From Ovis canadensis (lineage: Eukaryota > Chordata > Mammalia > Artiodactyla > Bovidae): a stretch of 64,000 bases of DNA. Under the pieces are notes generated by a model. The model was not told the DNA's origin, did not search any database, and saw only the letters and a program-made list of their open reading frames with translations. The position numbers and the translations under genes are program-made. Positions 44,149 to 56,057 of the stretch are shown piece by piece; within the stretch, counting starts at the first letter, position 1; each line of letters starts with the position of its first letter. The DNA is taken from assembly GCF_042477335.2 (NCBI RefSeq), contig NC_091249.1, forward strand, positions 45,740,001-45,804,000, given 5' to 3'.

Positions 44149-44299
44149 CTATGAAAATGTTGCATTTGCAGATCTATAAAACACTGTTATAGAAAAAAAT
44201 ACAACACTTCATATATTCATCACAGAAGAGAAATTTTTGGCAGATTACTTTGGGTATTAACTGCCAATTAAAGAAAAAATCAGTGATTTACATTGAAGT

Positions 44300-44582
44300 A
44301 GCACTTTACCCTTGCCTGGAAAATCCCATGGACAGAGGAGCCTGGTAGGCTGCAGTCCATGGGGTCGCTACAGGTCGGACACGACTGAGCGACTTCACTT
44401 TTACTTTTCAGTCTCATGCACTGGAGAAGGAAATGGCAACCCACTCCAGTGTTCTTGCCTGGAGAATCCCAGGGACGGGGGAGCCTGGTGGGCTGCCATC
44501 TCTGGGGCTGCCATCTCTGGGCTGCCATCTCAGTCTGACACAACTGAGGCGACTTAGCAGCAGCAGCAGCATCAGCACTTTA
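44300..44582 (+). mobile_element. Bov-A2 SINE with 9-bp target duplications and internal triplication
   Basis: Element 44309-44573, 5'-truncated within the first unit, ending GACTTAGCAGCAGCAGCAGC. AGCACTTTA flanks it at 44300-44308 and 44574-44582. In the second unit GGCTGCCATCTC occurs three times, starting at 44491, 44506 and 44520. Confidence 0.94.
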
Positions 44583-46719
44583 AAAAGAAAGAACCAAGCT
44601 TCTCTGAGAAAAAGCATGTAGATTTTGAGGCTAAGATTCTGAGCTAAAAGAACAGTCTTTGTGAGGACTAGGGGTAGTTACTAATCAGTTATTAAAATTT
44701 CTAAATATTCTAAATATTTAAAGTCCTGAATGCCTTCAGTCAGAATTTAGTCACAAACAACCACATACTTAGAAAACATAGATCCCAAGGAAATAAATGT
44801 GACTATGATAAACACAGTTATTTTCTGAAACAAATACCAACACTATCCACACAGAAGAAAAAAGGCAAAGCTCTGTGGAGGATTTTTAAGGTAATACGTT
44901 TGGTAAAAGGAAAACAAGAGTTGCATACTAACTTAGACAGTAAATGATAAGAGTACTGTTAGTGGATAAGAAAATGTTAAGGATTATTACATGTATTAAT
45001 ATGCTATGTTAAATGTGTTATATTTACTTTTTTCAGAAAGGCAAAAGAAAAATTTTAAATGAATTAATTTCAGACTTAGTTAATTTCTTGTTGTTAATCA
45101 TGAAAATCAGCTGCACTCAGAATTGTCCATTCATCCCATCTCTGTTCATTCCTGGATTGAGTCTCTCCTTCAGTTGACAACAAATGAAGCTACGTAATAC
45201 TGGTTCCTACTAAGAATATATTTGATGGAGGAAACTGGGTCTTATAAACTAAAATCAATGTTTGGCTTACATTATGATAGGAACTCAAACCTCCATTAGC
45301 CAAAGGACACTTATAAATACAACGAACCCATCAGGGCCTCTGATAATTGATGACTCAATATGGTGAATTAAATAGGGATGACTCACATTCCAGTAAATCA
45401 TCATTACTGTGAGCAAACCAGGCTGTAACCTTTCAGTGTTCTTAGAAGAAACTGCTTATTGATCATAAACAAAAATCACAGAATTTGATATAAACATAAT
45501 GAAATGAGGAGAGAAGTATTCTTCATGTTAAAGGCAGTTGACACTGCCATGGACCTTCTTTTGAAGTAATTCATATCTACTTTAATGGGATTCTCTCCCA
45601 CAAGAAACATTTTCTAAATCCTGAAATTTACTGTGTTCATTCCCTGTGATGTGTGGCAGGATTTATTTTCTAGAATAATGGCTTTAGGCCCATAGAGTCT
45701 TCTTCCATTTCAGACTTATAACCTCCTTGTTCTTATTTCTTTCTTAGCTTATGATTAAATGGGATAGCACATATAAATCTCCACAATTAATCATTAATTT
45801 CTTTTAGGCATTTTCCCTGTGCAGCTTCAAAGTAATTTTCAGACATGTAATATTAAGTATAACAATTTGCCTTTCAAAAATACTAAGCAAAATATGTCCA
45901 TATTGCTCAATCTCTAAACATCTAGATTACAATTTTTTTCCATGAAATTTCTTTTTACATTAGAATTTCATATCAAGTAACAATAGATGTTTTAATACTA
46001 AAACAAGGAGTTGAAAAAAAGGTTTAATAAAAACTATGTTTTAATAATGACTCTGCATGCATGGCTCAGTATAGGCTGAGATATGAATGGAAGTCTCCCT
46101 TTACTATCTTAAAACACAAAAACTATGAATAAAATAAAAATGCTTCGTAGGAAAAGATAACTAGCTTATTAATGAATTGCCTTCTACATAAGGTTTAATT
46201 ACAAACTACATCAACTTAAAAAATAATTTATATTTTAGGCAGAAATATATCCATATGAATATGTAATATGAGCTCAAGTTTTTGTGTGAAATTGTAGAAA
46301 TATTATCATTTGCAGAAATGATTATCATTTGTTAATGCAGAAATGTAGAAATATTATCATTTGTTAATAAATATTAATACCGTAAGGAAGACATCTGTTT
46401 AAAATTATAAATTCTAAAAATGACTCAACAATCATTATTTTTAAAATCTTGAACAAGAACCATATTATTATAATTAGCCTTTTTTTTTTGCCATGACATA
46501 TAGTATATTTGATTTAGCCTTAGGTATAACTGTAGAATAAATATAATACTGGAAGATTTAAATATAGTATTATAAAATATAATTAGAAATAGTATGGAGA
46601 ATATTTGATGAGAATGAAATAAAAACAATCAACCTTATAAACCAATCAGGGAAAAGGATAGAAAGATACAATTATCAAATTTCAGAATGTAAGAAGAATA
46701 GTTTTATAGATTCTTTGGA
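44583..46719. other. Intergenic DNA; short local duplication near 46.3 kb
   Basis: AT-rich, no gene. At 46293-46312 and 46344-46363 TGTAGAAATATTATCATTTG is repeated exactly, with a third ATTATCATTTG between, a small local tandem event. Confidence 0.5.
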
Positions 46720-47720
46720 CTTAAACTAAGAGACTATTAGGATCAACTTTATATCAGTAAACTAGATTACATAGATAAAACTCAAAAATTCTGTAGAAAA
46801 CCTACTTATCAAAAATGACATAAGTTGATACAGAAGCTTTTAGTATCATTGTAAATACTACAGAACTTGAATTAATTAAAAAATCTTTCCACAAACTCCA
46901 TAGCAGTCCACTGGTGAATTCTATCAAACCTGCAAAAAACAAATACTACAACTTCATACAAAATACCTGTTTAAAGATTGTAGAGAAAGAAACACTTCAC
47001 AATTTATGTGGCCATCATAACCCTATACAAAAATTTGATAAATACATTTCAATAAAACATTAAACAGGTTGAAAAAACAAATCTAAGATGCATATTGAGT
47101 TCTAAATTTTAAAAAAAAAGTATGTCATGATCAAACTGGGTTTATTTCTAGAATTCAAATTTAGTTTAAAATTTTAATATCATATAATACAAGATATTAA
47201 TGAAATGAAGGAGAAATTTTACATTTATCTCAATAGTCACAAAAAACCCCTCTCAACTCACATTCATGATGAAAAAGAGAACCAAAAAATAATTCATTCA
47301 TTCACTCTACAAAAACTTATTTAAAAATGCAGCTAAAACCATATATCATGGTGAAGTATTGAATTTTCCCTCCTAAAGATCACTAACACTGCATACATGT
47401 CACATATACTGTGGGTTCTAGGCAATGAAATGAGATGATAAAAAATAAATAAAAGATCAGAAAGGAAGAAAACTGTCTCCATATTTGAAAATGACATAAC
47501 TGCCATTTAATTCTATGCAGATAATTCTTCTAATTTCCAAATCAATTACCTCAACTAATAAGATAGAAAATTTCCAGGTATAGTCATTATACAAAAAAAT
47601 CATTTATATAATTGCAGAAAACTGGAAAATTTTTGAGGTGTATTAACAACATTGTCATATAATACACTTGGATAATTTACTTTCAAAAATAAAAAAAACT
47701 TTTCACTGAACATATTGCTA
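46720..47720 (+). mobile_element. Ancient L1 ORF2 relic
   Basis: Decayed L1 ORF2 in forward order: CACTGGTGAATTCTATCAAA, TCATGATCAAACTGGGTTTA, a run near ATTTATCTCAATAGTCAC (RT motif A region), and TCTATGCAGATAATTCTTCT (motif C region). Full of stops and gaps. Confidence 0.75.
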
Positions 47721-48301
47721 AGACAAAAAAAAAAGTAGAGAGGTATCTTTTTTATGTATTAGAAGGCTCATTATTCCAATCCCAAAGAAAGGCAATGCCA
47801 AAGAATGCTCAAACTACCACCCAATTGCACTCATCTCACATGCTAGTAAAGTAATGCTCACAATTCTCCAAGCTAGGCTTCAGCAATATGTGAACCATGA
47901 ACTTCCTGATGTTCAGGCTGGTTTTAGAAAAGACAGAGGAACCAGAGATCAAATTGCCAACATCCGCTGGATCATGGAAAAAGCAAGAGAGTTCCAGAAA
48001 AACATCAAGATGTTTTGTAGATGTAGATGGCAAGACTAGGAGTGGGAGTCTGTGGAAGTTTTCTCCTGACAGCTTCAGTCGGCACAGTGAAGTAGTAATC
48101 AAAGTCAACCTCTGAGAATGAGTTGAGAGGACACGTACTAATGATATGAAGAGAAAGGAGAATATATGAGTGGAAGAGTGAAATAAAGTAAGAATTTTAG
48201 AAAGCATTATAGGCTTATTTGCTCTTCTTGTTCATGAATTTATAGTGGAATGAAGGTGTGTAGTTAGTTATGTGTTCCTACCAGTCATATCCAATTTCAT
48301 T

Positions 48302-48330
48302 CTGTGTGTGTGTATGTGTGTGCGTGTGTA
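48302..48330. repeat. (TG)n microsatellite, imperfect
   Basis: TG units interrupted by TATG and TGCG. Confidence 0.9.
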
Positions 48331-48369
48331 AACTCCAAGAGTTAGATTTAGTCATAGATGTAGTTAAGC

Positions 48370-48590
48370 CCAAGATTTCCCAGATGGCTCAGCAGTCAAG
48401 AACCCACCTGCCAATGCAGAAGACGTAAGACAGACAGTTTCAATTCCTGGTAAAGATCTCCTGGAGTAGGAAATGGCAACCAGCTCCAGTATTCTTGCCT
48501 GGAAAATTTCATGAACAGAGGAGCCTGGCAGGCTACAGTCCATGGGGTCACAAAGAGTCAGACATGACTGAGCAACTAACACTTTCACTT
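48370..48590 (+). mobile_element. Bov-tA SINE
   Basis: Head AGATTTCCCAGATGGCTCAG, body GTAGGAAATGGCAACCAGCT, tail CTAACACTTTCACTTTTC. Inside the 1.5-kb insert. Confidence 0.92.
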
Positions 48591-48609
48591 TTCATATTTT
48601 TAGCTAATA

Positions 48610-49050
48610 TATATTAAGCATTTATTAGATGCCAAGCAATGTAAATGTGTTATCACTTCAGTCACTCAGTCGTGTCCGACTCTTTGTGACCCCATGAATT
48701 GCAGTACACCAGGCCTCCCTGTCCATCACCAATTCCCGGAGTTCACTCAAACTCACGTCCATCGAGTCGGTGATGCCATCCAGCCATCTCATCCTGTCGT
48801 CCCCTTCTCCTCCTGCCCTCAATCCCTCCCAGCATCAGAGTCTTTTCCAATGAGTCAACTCTGTCAAGTATATGTGTATATATATGTGTTTTAACTCAGT
48901 TAATTCACATTATGAAGTACATGTGATTTTCATCCCTATTTTACAAATGACAAAACTGAAAGACAAGGTTAAATACTCTTAGCTAAGATCACAACACTAG
49001 TAGGTATTTAAATTTAGGATTTCATGCCAGAGAATCTGGCTCTGTAGGCC
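48610..49050 (+). repeat. MIR-like relic split by a BovB tail
   Basis: Left arm ATTAAGCATTTATTAGATGC; right arm ATCCCTATTTTACAAATGAC and CAACACTAGTAGGTATTTAA, in MIR order. The antisense BovB at 48654-48868 lies between. Confidence 0.6.
48654..48868 (-). mobile_element. BovB 3' fragment, copy 12
   Basis: Reverse orientation: TCAGTCACTCAGTCGTGTCC to CTTTTCCAATGAGTCAACTC, the last 215 bases of BovB. Antisense to copy 11. Confidence 0.93.
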
Positions 49051-50619
49051 TGGTATTTACCTATAAGACAATGACAATAATGACAAATAGCAATTTTTCA
49101 TTTGTGTATGTGTGGTCTGTCTTAATAGAGTTTCATTTTCATAAATTAAATGTTGACCTAAAATAAATGAAAAACAAATAAAGAATTTAGCTGAAAAAGA
49201 AAAAGATGCTCACTTAGGGAATTTCTACAACAGTGCACAGAACGAGAAAATTATCTTGTTCTACTTTAATTTTCAGTCTTTAACTGAACACCTGGATTTA
49301 TCACTTTACAGTTTTGAGGATGAAAATGATGTATTTAATGAATTCAGTTATTTCCTCTTGGCAGATTTTAACTATGGCATGATTACAAAAACATTCATTT
49401 TTTCACCTGCTAATTACAGCTATTAGGCAGAATAGAAACACTTACCACTTCAGAAACACAATTAAGGAATGTTTTTGACAACAATAATGCTTCCAAGCCC
49501 ATTCTGAAGGTTCCAGAAAAACATCTATTTCTGCTTTATTGACTATGTCAAAGCCTTTGACTGTGTGGATCACAATAAACTGTGGAAAATTCTGAAAGAG
49601 ATGGGAATACCAGACCACCTGACCTCCTCTTGAGAAACCTATATGCAGGTCAGGAAGCAACAGTTAGAACTGGACATGGAGCAACAGACTGGTTCCAAAT
49701 AGGAAAAGGAGTACGTCAAGGCTGTATATTGTCACCCTGCTTATTTAACTTATATGCAGAGTACATCATGAGAAACACTGGGCTGGAAGAAGCACAAGCT
49801 GGAATTAAGACTGCTGGGAGAAATATCAATAACCTCAGATACGCAGATGACACCACCCTAATGGCAAAAAGGGAAGAGGAGCTAAAAAGCCACTTGATGA
49901 AAGTGAAAGAGAAGAGTGAAAAAGTAGGCTTATAGCTCAACAGTCAGAAAACTAAGATCATGGCATCCAGTTCCATCACTTCATGGCAAGTAGATGGGGA
50001 AATAGTGGAAACAGTGGCTGACTTTATTTCTGGGGGCTCCAAAATCACTGCAGACGGTGATTGCAGCCATGAAATTAAAAGATGCTTACTTCTTGGAAGG
50101 AAAGTTATGACCAACCTAGACAGCATATTAAAAAACAGAGACATTACTTTGCCAACAAAGGTCCGTCTAGTCAAGGCCATGTTTTTTCCAGTGGTCATGT
50201 ATGAATGTGAGAGTTGGACTATAAAGAAAGCTGAGTGCCGAAGAATTGATGCTTTTGAACTGTGGTGTTGGAGAAGACTCTTGAGAGTCCCTTGGACTGC
50301 AAAGAGATTCAACCAGTCCATCCTAAAGGAGATCAGTCCTGGGTGTTCATTGGAAGGACTGATGTTGAAGCTGAAACTCCAATACTTTGGCCACCTGATG
50401 CGAAGAGCTGACTCATTTGAAAAGTTCCTGATGCTGGGAAAGATTGAGGGCAGGAGAAGGCGATGACAGAGGATGAGATGGTTTAATGGCATCTCTGACT
50501 TGATGGTCATGGGTATGGGTTAACTCTAGGAGCTGGTGATAGACAGGGAGGCCTGGCATACTGCGGTTCATGGAGTTGCAAATAGTCGGACACGACTGAG
50601 AGACTGAACTGAACTTACT

Positions 50620-50900
50620 CAGAATAAAATCCAAAGTGCTAAAAATCACTACAAGATTCCACACAACCCTTACAACAATGAGCCCCATCTCCCATTACTC
50701 TTCCCTCACTTACTCTAAGCCAAACAACTTTTCCACACTTGACACAGGGTCCTCCGTCATATACTTTCCTTTCCTTTCCTGAAATCGTTTTCTCACAGAT
50801 CACACAAATCTGGCTCCACAAATTCCTTTGGATATGTTCAAATGTCACCTTATCAAGTGCTCAATAAAATAGCATCTTTACAACCCTGGCTTTCCAACCT
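50620..50900 (+). repeat. L2-like LINE relic
   Basis: AATAAAATCCAAAGTGCTAA, a C-rich middle (TTCCCTCACTTACTCTAAGC) and TTCAAATGTCACCTTATCAA followed by AATAAAATAGCATC resemble the 3' end of L2. Decayed. Confidence 0.45.
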
Positions 50901-50967
50901 TCGTCATTTCCTATTTCCCATATACCACTGTATTTTTCTCCAGATATTTTATCAACATAATAGTTTG

Positions 50968-51335
50968 CCATTTGCAACAACCTGGATGGACATCGAGGGC
51001 ACTCTGCTGAGTGAAATATGTTGGACAGAGAAGGACAAATACTGTATGATATCACTTATATGTGGAATCTAAAATATATAACAACTAATGCCTCACAGAC
51101 ACAGAGGACAACCTAGTGGTTACTACTGGGGAGAGAAAAGCACAGAGGGGCAAGATAGGGGTAGGGGAGTAAAAAGTACAGACTTATGTATAAAATATGC
51201 CACAAGCATATACTGTACAATATATATCCAATATAGCCAATATTTTATAATTACTATGAGTACAATATAACATTTAAAAATTGTGAATCTCTATATTATA
51301 CATCTGCAACTTGCAACCCCTCACTCTGAAAAAAA
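50968..51335 (+). mobile_element. L1 3' end, older ruminant/artiodactyl type
   Basis: TTGCAACAACCTGGATGGAC, TACTGTATGATATCACTTAT, ATGTGGAATCTAAAATATAT and CACAGACACAGAGGACAACC are the L1 3' UTR in order, as in the copy at 56058-56896. 5'-truncated. Confidence 0.8.
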
Positions 51336-53141
51336 GACATATTCTATAGTTGATATTAAATTTGTATTTACTTGATCTGCCTATTTCCATCAGAATGCAA
51401 ACACTGTTTTTTCCTACGTATTATTATATCCCAGTTCTAAGAATAGTACCTTGGCCTAGTAGACAGTGCTTAAATATTTTTTGAATCCATTAACTAATGT
51501 TATAGAGCTGATAGCCTGTCTTCTTGAAATTCTAACAGATTAGTTTCTTCTTAAATTAATATACTTCAAGTAATCAAACATACTTTATTCTCTCAAATTT
51601 CTTCTACTCATCTAACTGTGTAAACATTTGGTTACTGTGTCTTTGTCACTCCCAGCAAACGTTGGAATTTTAGCCATTAATATGGACAGAACAACAGATA
51701 TTCAAATACACTGTCTTCTCAAATAAAACACAGGAATTAAAAATAAAAAACCAGGTTAATGTGCAGGTTAATCATCTTACCATAAGAGGTCACACATTCA
51801 TTTATAAAAATCTATTTATCTGAGTGCTGATGTAATTGGAAGAAAACACACAAATGAAACAGAACAGTAGCAACAAAACCATTACTCCCAGTTCCACAAC
51901 TTCTGAGGAGTTATTCTGAACACATAAAAAATATTTCTGCTGCAATCCAACCAGGTTCCTAAAAATCTCTCTGGATTAATGAGTACTCTCTTAACTTCTA
52001 CGTTTTAGTAGGAAGCTTGGTAGAGATGGGTCTTTATTGAAGAAAATATCTCAAAAAGGGTCTTACTGGTCAAGTGCTGTATATCATAAAGTGACAGTAA
52101 TGGGGTTGAAGGCAGCTAGAAGGGGAGAATAAAGGTCCTAAACAGAATTGGCTGAGAAGCTGGCTGTAATTTGGATAAGGAAGGAAAAAGAAAAGTGGGA
52201 TCTAATCAAAGAGAAATCTCCCCTTGTGCATTATCAAATGTGAAAATTTAAGTTACTATCATATAAATTATAAAGTAAAGTGAGTGCTGGCACGTGAGCC
52301 AGACTAAACTCCTCCACCATCTCTCCTTAGTTTTCGTAAAACATTGTAGACTTCAGAAGTCTTGTGCTGCTTGTGCTTTGGCAAGAACAGAATAGGTGCA
52401 GTGTTCAGTCAGGAGAAAAGCTGTAAAAGAGCATCAGGTCCAGGGGACAAGATGCAGACAGATCAGTGACCATGGGCAAGGGGAGCAGCTGGAAGTGAGG
52501 AGAAATACACACTTCACAGAGACTTTGCAAAGAAGCTGGCTTTTCCTACAATGTGAAGGAAGGAGATTAGAGGGAGGTTATTCAGGGTGACAAAACAAAT
52601 CCAGAGGATCTGGGAACTCCCAAGCAACCTAAGTTTGGCTTACACAGAAGATGGGCTTACACACTAAGTCCTCCAGTTATTCCAATGTTTGGACTTGGAA
52701 AAATAATAAACAGACTGCATTAGCCTACTAACTCACAAAACTTCTCTTACTGAAATGCACAGTTAATTCCTTGACAGTTTGTCTTCCTCTTTCTACAAAG
52801 TAAGTGGCTCTCCTTTTCAGTTTTGCCTGGACTTACAGAAAGTTACAAGTTAAATTTTACATTGAAGCAATGAAAATGTGGGACACAATATCCACTCAAT
52901 ATTAGTTGAACGAGTGAAGAAGATAACAGCAAGATATTAAACTGGATCTATTGTAAATTCAAGGATCATGGCTCTGTAGGAGAAAGTACAGAGGGCCTGA
53001 ACGTTTTGGATTATAAGAAGACTCAAGGAAGTAATTTCTCATAAGTTGGGATAACTGCTTCCAGAAGAGACTGAAAGGGAATACCTTAGGGTATCTTTCA
53101 GTAATTTAATATCTAGGTTATCTCAGCCAGAACCTCTAGTT
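51336..53141. other. Intergenic DNA, nothing recognised
   Basis: No gene or repeat family identified. A 64-codon frame at 52396-52590 is without motif. Confidence 0.4.
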
Positions 53142-53337
53142 AAAGTGAAAAGTGAAAGTTGGTCATGTCTGACTCTCTGCGCCTACACAGACTGTACTGT
53201 CCATGGAATTCTCCAGGCCAGAATACTAGAGTGGGTAGCCTTTCCCTTCTCCAGGGGATCCTCCCAACCCAGGGATCAAACCCAGGTCTCCCACACTGCA
53301 GGTGGATTCTTTACCAGCTGAGCCACAATGGAAGCCC
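53142..53337 (-). mobile_element. Bov-tA SINE
   Basis: Reverse: AAGTGAAAAGTGAAAGTTGG tail side, body CTTCTCCAGGGGATCCTCCC, head CTGAGCCACAATGGAAGCCC. Confidence 0.92.
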
Positions 53338-53814
53338 AGTATCTCTAGCAGGTAATGTTAGCAGATCTTTTCTACTGTGAAGATTTAAATCTCAAAGAGC
53401 CTCCTCACAAAAAAAAAGAGGCTGTATTTCAAATTTTGTTAAAAAAAAAAAAAAACCCTTTTGTGGCTGCTTTCTTTTGCTTTTTGCTTGCTCCAGTTAT
53501 TTTAATTTTCTCAGTAAAATTACATTATTTTACTCAAGAAAGCATTTGAGTGTTCAGATTATATCACACATGCTGGAGAAAACAAGATATACAAAGGAAA
53601 ATCTATTGGCAAAGACCACTCTTATCTCACTATGCCTCTTTACTCTCTAATGGCTTTCTTCTTTGATGGAGGAGTTTAGGAATTTAGAAAAGAAACTTTC
53701 TTTTTCTTTTTGGTGGGGAAAGGGTGGTTAGGGTGCATTTTTAACTGAGAAAATTAGATGGTTTTATTCTCAACTATCTATTAATTGTTCACGATAATTT
53801 TAAAACCTACCTAT

Positions 53815-54948
53815 GGTGAACTTCCTGATGTTCAAGCTGGTTTTAGAAAAGGCAGAGGAACCAGAGATCAAATTGCCAACATCTGCTGGATCATGGAAAA
53901 AGCAAGAGAGTTCCAGAAAAACATCAATTTCTGCTTTATTGACTATGCCAAAGTCTTTGACTGTGTGGATCACAATAAACTGTGGAAAATTCTGAAAGAG
54001 ATGGGAATACCAGACCACCTGACCTGCCTCTTGAGAAACCTGTATGCAGGTCAGGAAGCAGCAGTTAGAACTGGACATGGAACAACAGACTGGTTCCAAA
54101 TAGGAAAAGGAGTACATCAAGGCTGTATATTGTCACCCTGCTTATTCAACTTCTATGCAGAGTACATCATGAGAAATGCTGGACTGGAAGAAACACAAGC
54201 TGGAATCAAGATTGCCAGGAGAAATATCAATAATGTCAGATATGCGGATGACACCACCCTTATGGCAGAAAGTGAAGAGGAACTAAAAAGCCTCTTGATG
54301 AAAGTGAAAGAGGAGAGCGAAAAAGTTGGCCTAAAGCTCAACATTCAGAAAATGAAGATCATGGCATCCGGTCCCATCACTTCATGGGAAATAGATGGGG
54401 AAACAGTGGAATCAGTGTCAGACTTTATTTTTTTGGGCTCCAAAATCACTGCAGATCGTGACTGCAGCCATGAAATTAAAAGACACTTACTCCTTGGAAG
54501 AAAAGTTATGAGCAACCTAGATAGCATATTCAAAAGCAGATACACTACTTTGCCGACTAAGGTCCATCTAGTCAAGGCTATGGTTTTTCCTGTGGTCATG
54601 TATGGATGTGAGAGTTGGACTGTGAAGAAGGCTGAGCGCCAAAGAATTGATGCTTTTGAACTGTGGAGTTGGAGAAGACTCTTGAGAGTCCCTTGGACTG
54701 CAAGGAGATCCAACCAGTCCATTCGGAAGGAGATCAGCCCTGGGATTTCTTTGGAAGGAATGATGCTAAAGCTGAAACTCCAGTACTTTGGCCACCTCAT
54801 GAGAAGGGTTGACTCATTGGAAAAGACTCTGATGCTGGGAGGGATTGGGAGCAGGAGGAGAAGGGGACGACCGAGGATGAGATGGCTGGATGACATCACT
54901 CTGGATGTGAGTCTGAGTGAACTCCGGGAGATGGTGATGGACAGGTAG
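53815..54948 (+). pseudogene. BovB reverse transcriptase, C-terminal two thirds, open
   Basis: One open frame (387 codons counting ten upstream codons of flanking DNA; that ATG at 53785 is not a BovB start). It carries GFRKGRGTRDQI, motif A FIDYAKVFDCV (most copies here read AKAFD), motif B VHQGCILSPCLF, motif C RYADDTTLMAES, then LGSKITADRDCSHEI and the [17 protein letters not shown] and ELWSWRRLL region. Catalytic aspartates in A and C are kept. RT N-terminus and endonuclease are missing through 5' truncation, so it cannot mobilise itself. The frame ends at a TAG a few codons before the related frames of other copies. Confidence 0.9.
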
Positions 54949-55015
54949 GCCTGGCGTGCTGTGATTCATGGGGTCGCAAAGAGTGGGACACGACTGAGCA
55001 ACTGAACTGAACTGA
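53815..55015 (+). mobile_element. BovB LINE, copy 13 (best-kept coding part)
   Basis: 5'-truncated at TGAACTTCCTGATGTTCAAG, in the middle of the RT, and complete to the tail (GCAACTGAACTGAACTG). Little decay, so probably one of the younger copies. Confidence 0.95.
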
Positions 55016-56057
55016 AAGGAGGCAATTTCATGACTAAAACAGTTTTCATAAATGATCATGCAGAAAAATACGTCTTCCATTTTATACTATAACTGAACAA
55101 CTATTTTAACTTAAAAACATAATATTATTTCAGAAAAGTTTAATGGCATCTTTAAAAGGAAGATTAAAGATTAACTCCACATTGACTGAAACCACACATT
55201 TAACAAACATAGTAGTTTTCAATGTTTTGTAAGCATAATTAAGGAGATGTTTTTCTTTTTGAAATATATTTATCTCCTGTCTTCATGTTTCCTAAACTAA
55301 TGCCTGCATCTACTTTTGGAAAGTAATAATTACTCCATCAAATGGCACTTTTCCAGTGAAATCTCCTATTACCTTTCAAATTTAGTTCTTACCTGCTTCT
55401 TAGTTTCATTTCCTGTTAATTGAGTAGAATTTCCTGATATGGAGAAGACTTCACATACCACTATTACTACTACCAAATAATAATAAAATTTGAAATGCTA
55501 TAATATTGGCCCCGTGTGTTCAAAGAAAAAAATGAATTTCAATTTCCACCTTCGAGTGTGTACATGTGCACAGAAAATCACCTTCAACTGGTGCTCCATG
55601 AAGAACTGATTATAAGAGCAAAAAACAAGTAAACTAAACATGTAAACACAAAGAAGTGAATAACTAAAACTGCATAGGGAATTACCAGGGATACAAACAG
55701 CAACGTGGAAAGATAAGATTTATTCTTGAATAGTACAAGTTCAGGTTATAAAACATTATATAAATTATGATGCCATTCATAGAAATCACACATATACTCA
55801 TATGCACATCAATAAAGTATTTCTATATTGGTATAGGTATCTATGCCAAAGGTTACAGTGGTCCCTTTGGAGACTGGATGGGGGTGGGCAAATGGTGGGA
55901 AGTGGGAAATTTTATAAAGATTATTTTTATGGTAATAATTATAAATATATTTTAAAATAAAGTGAAAACTGCATACTTTCTCATTTTATGCCTAAGTTCC
56001 TTCCCCTCAATTTCTTAGTATTCAAAATTAAAGTGTTAAGAATTTTACTCTAATGTA
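55016..56057. other. Intergenic DNA, nothing recognised
   Basis: AT-rich stretch without a gene. Confidence 0.4.

Larger units (their letters stand above)
48007..49509. other. 1,503-bp insert inside BovB copy 11, flanked by a 16-bp duplication
   Basis: Between exact GTTCCAGAAAAACATC copies (47991-48006 and 49510-49525). It holds a TG repeat (48302-48330), a Bov-tA (about 48370-48590), a MIR-like relic split by an antisense BovB tail, and AT-rich sequence. No A-tail at either end and no recognised transposon ends (left AAGATGTTTTG, right CCCATTCTGAAG). Content is that of ordinary genomic DNA rather than a spliced mRNA. Confidence 0.8.
47771..50615 (+). mobile_element. BovB LINE, copy 11, split by a 1.5-kb insert
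   Basis: The left piece (47771-48006) runs from ATTCCAATCCCAAAGAAAGG to GTTCCAGAAAAACATC. The right piece starts with the same 16 bases at 49510-49525 and continues without a gap (TATTTCTGCTTTATTGAC) to the tail at about 50615. Joined, the pieces are colinear BovB, as in copy 13. The right piece carries RT motifs B (VRQGCILSPCLF) and C (RYADDTTLMAKR) and the C-terminal region in two frames (49582-49935; 49960-50466). The 16-base duplication and the insert are described separately. Confidence 0.9.
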
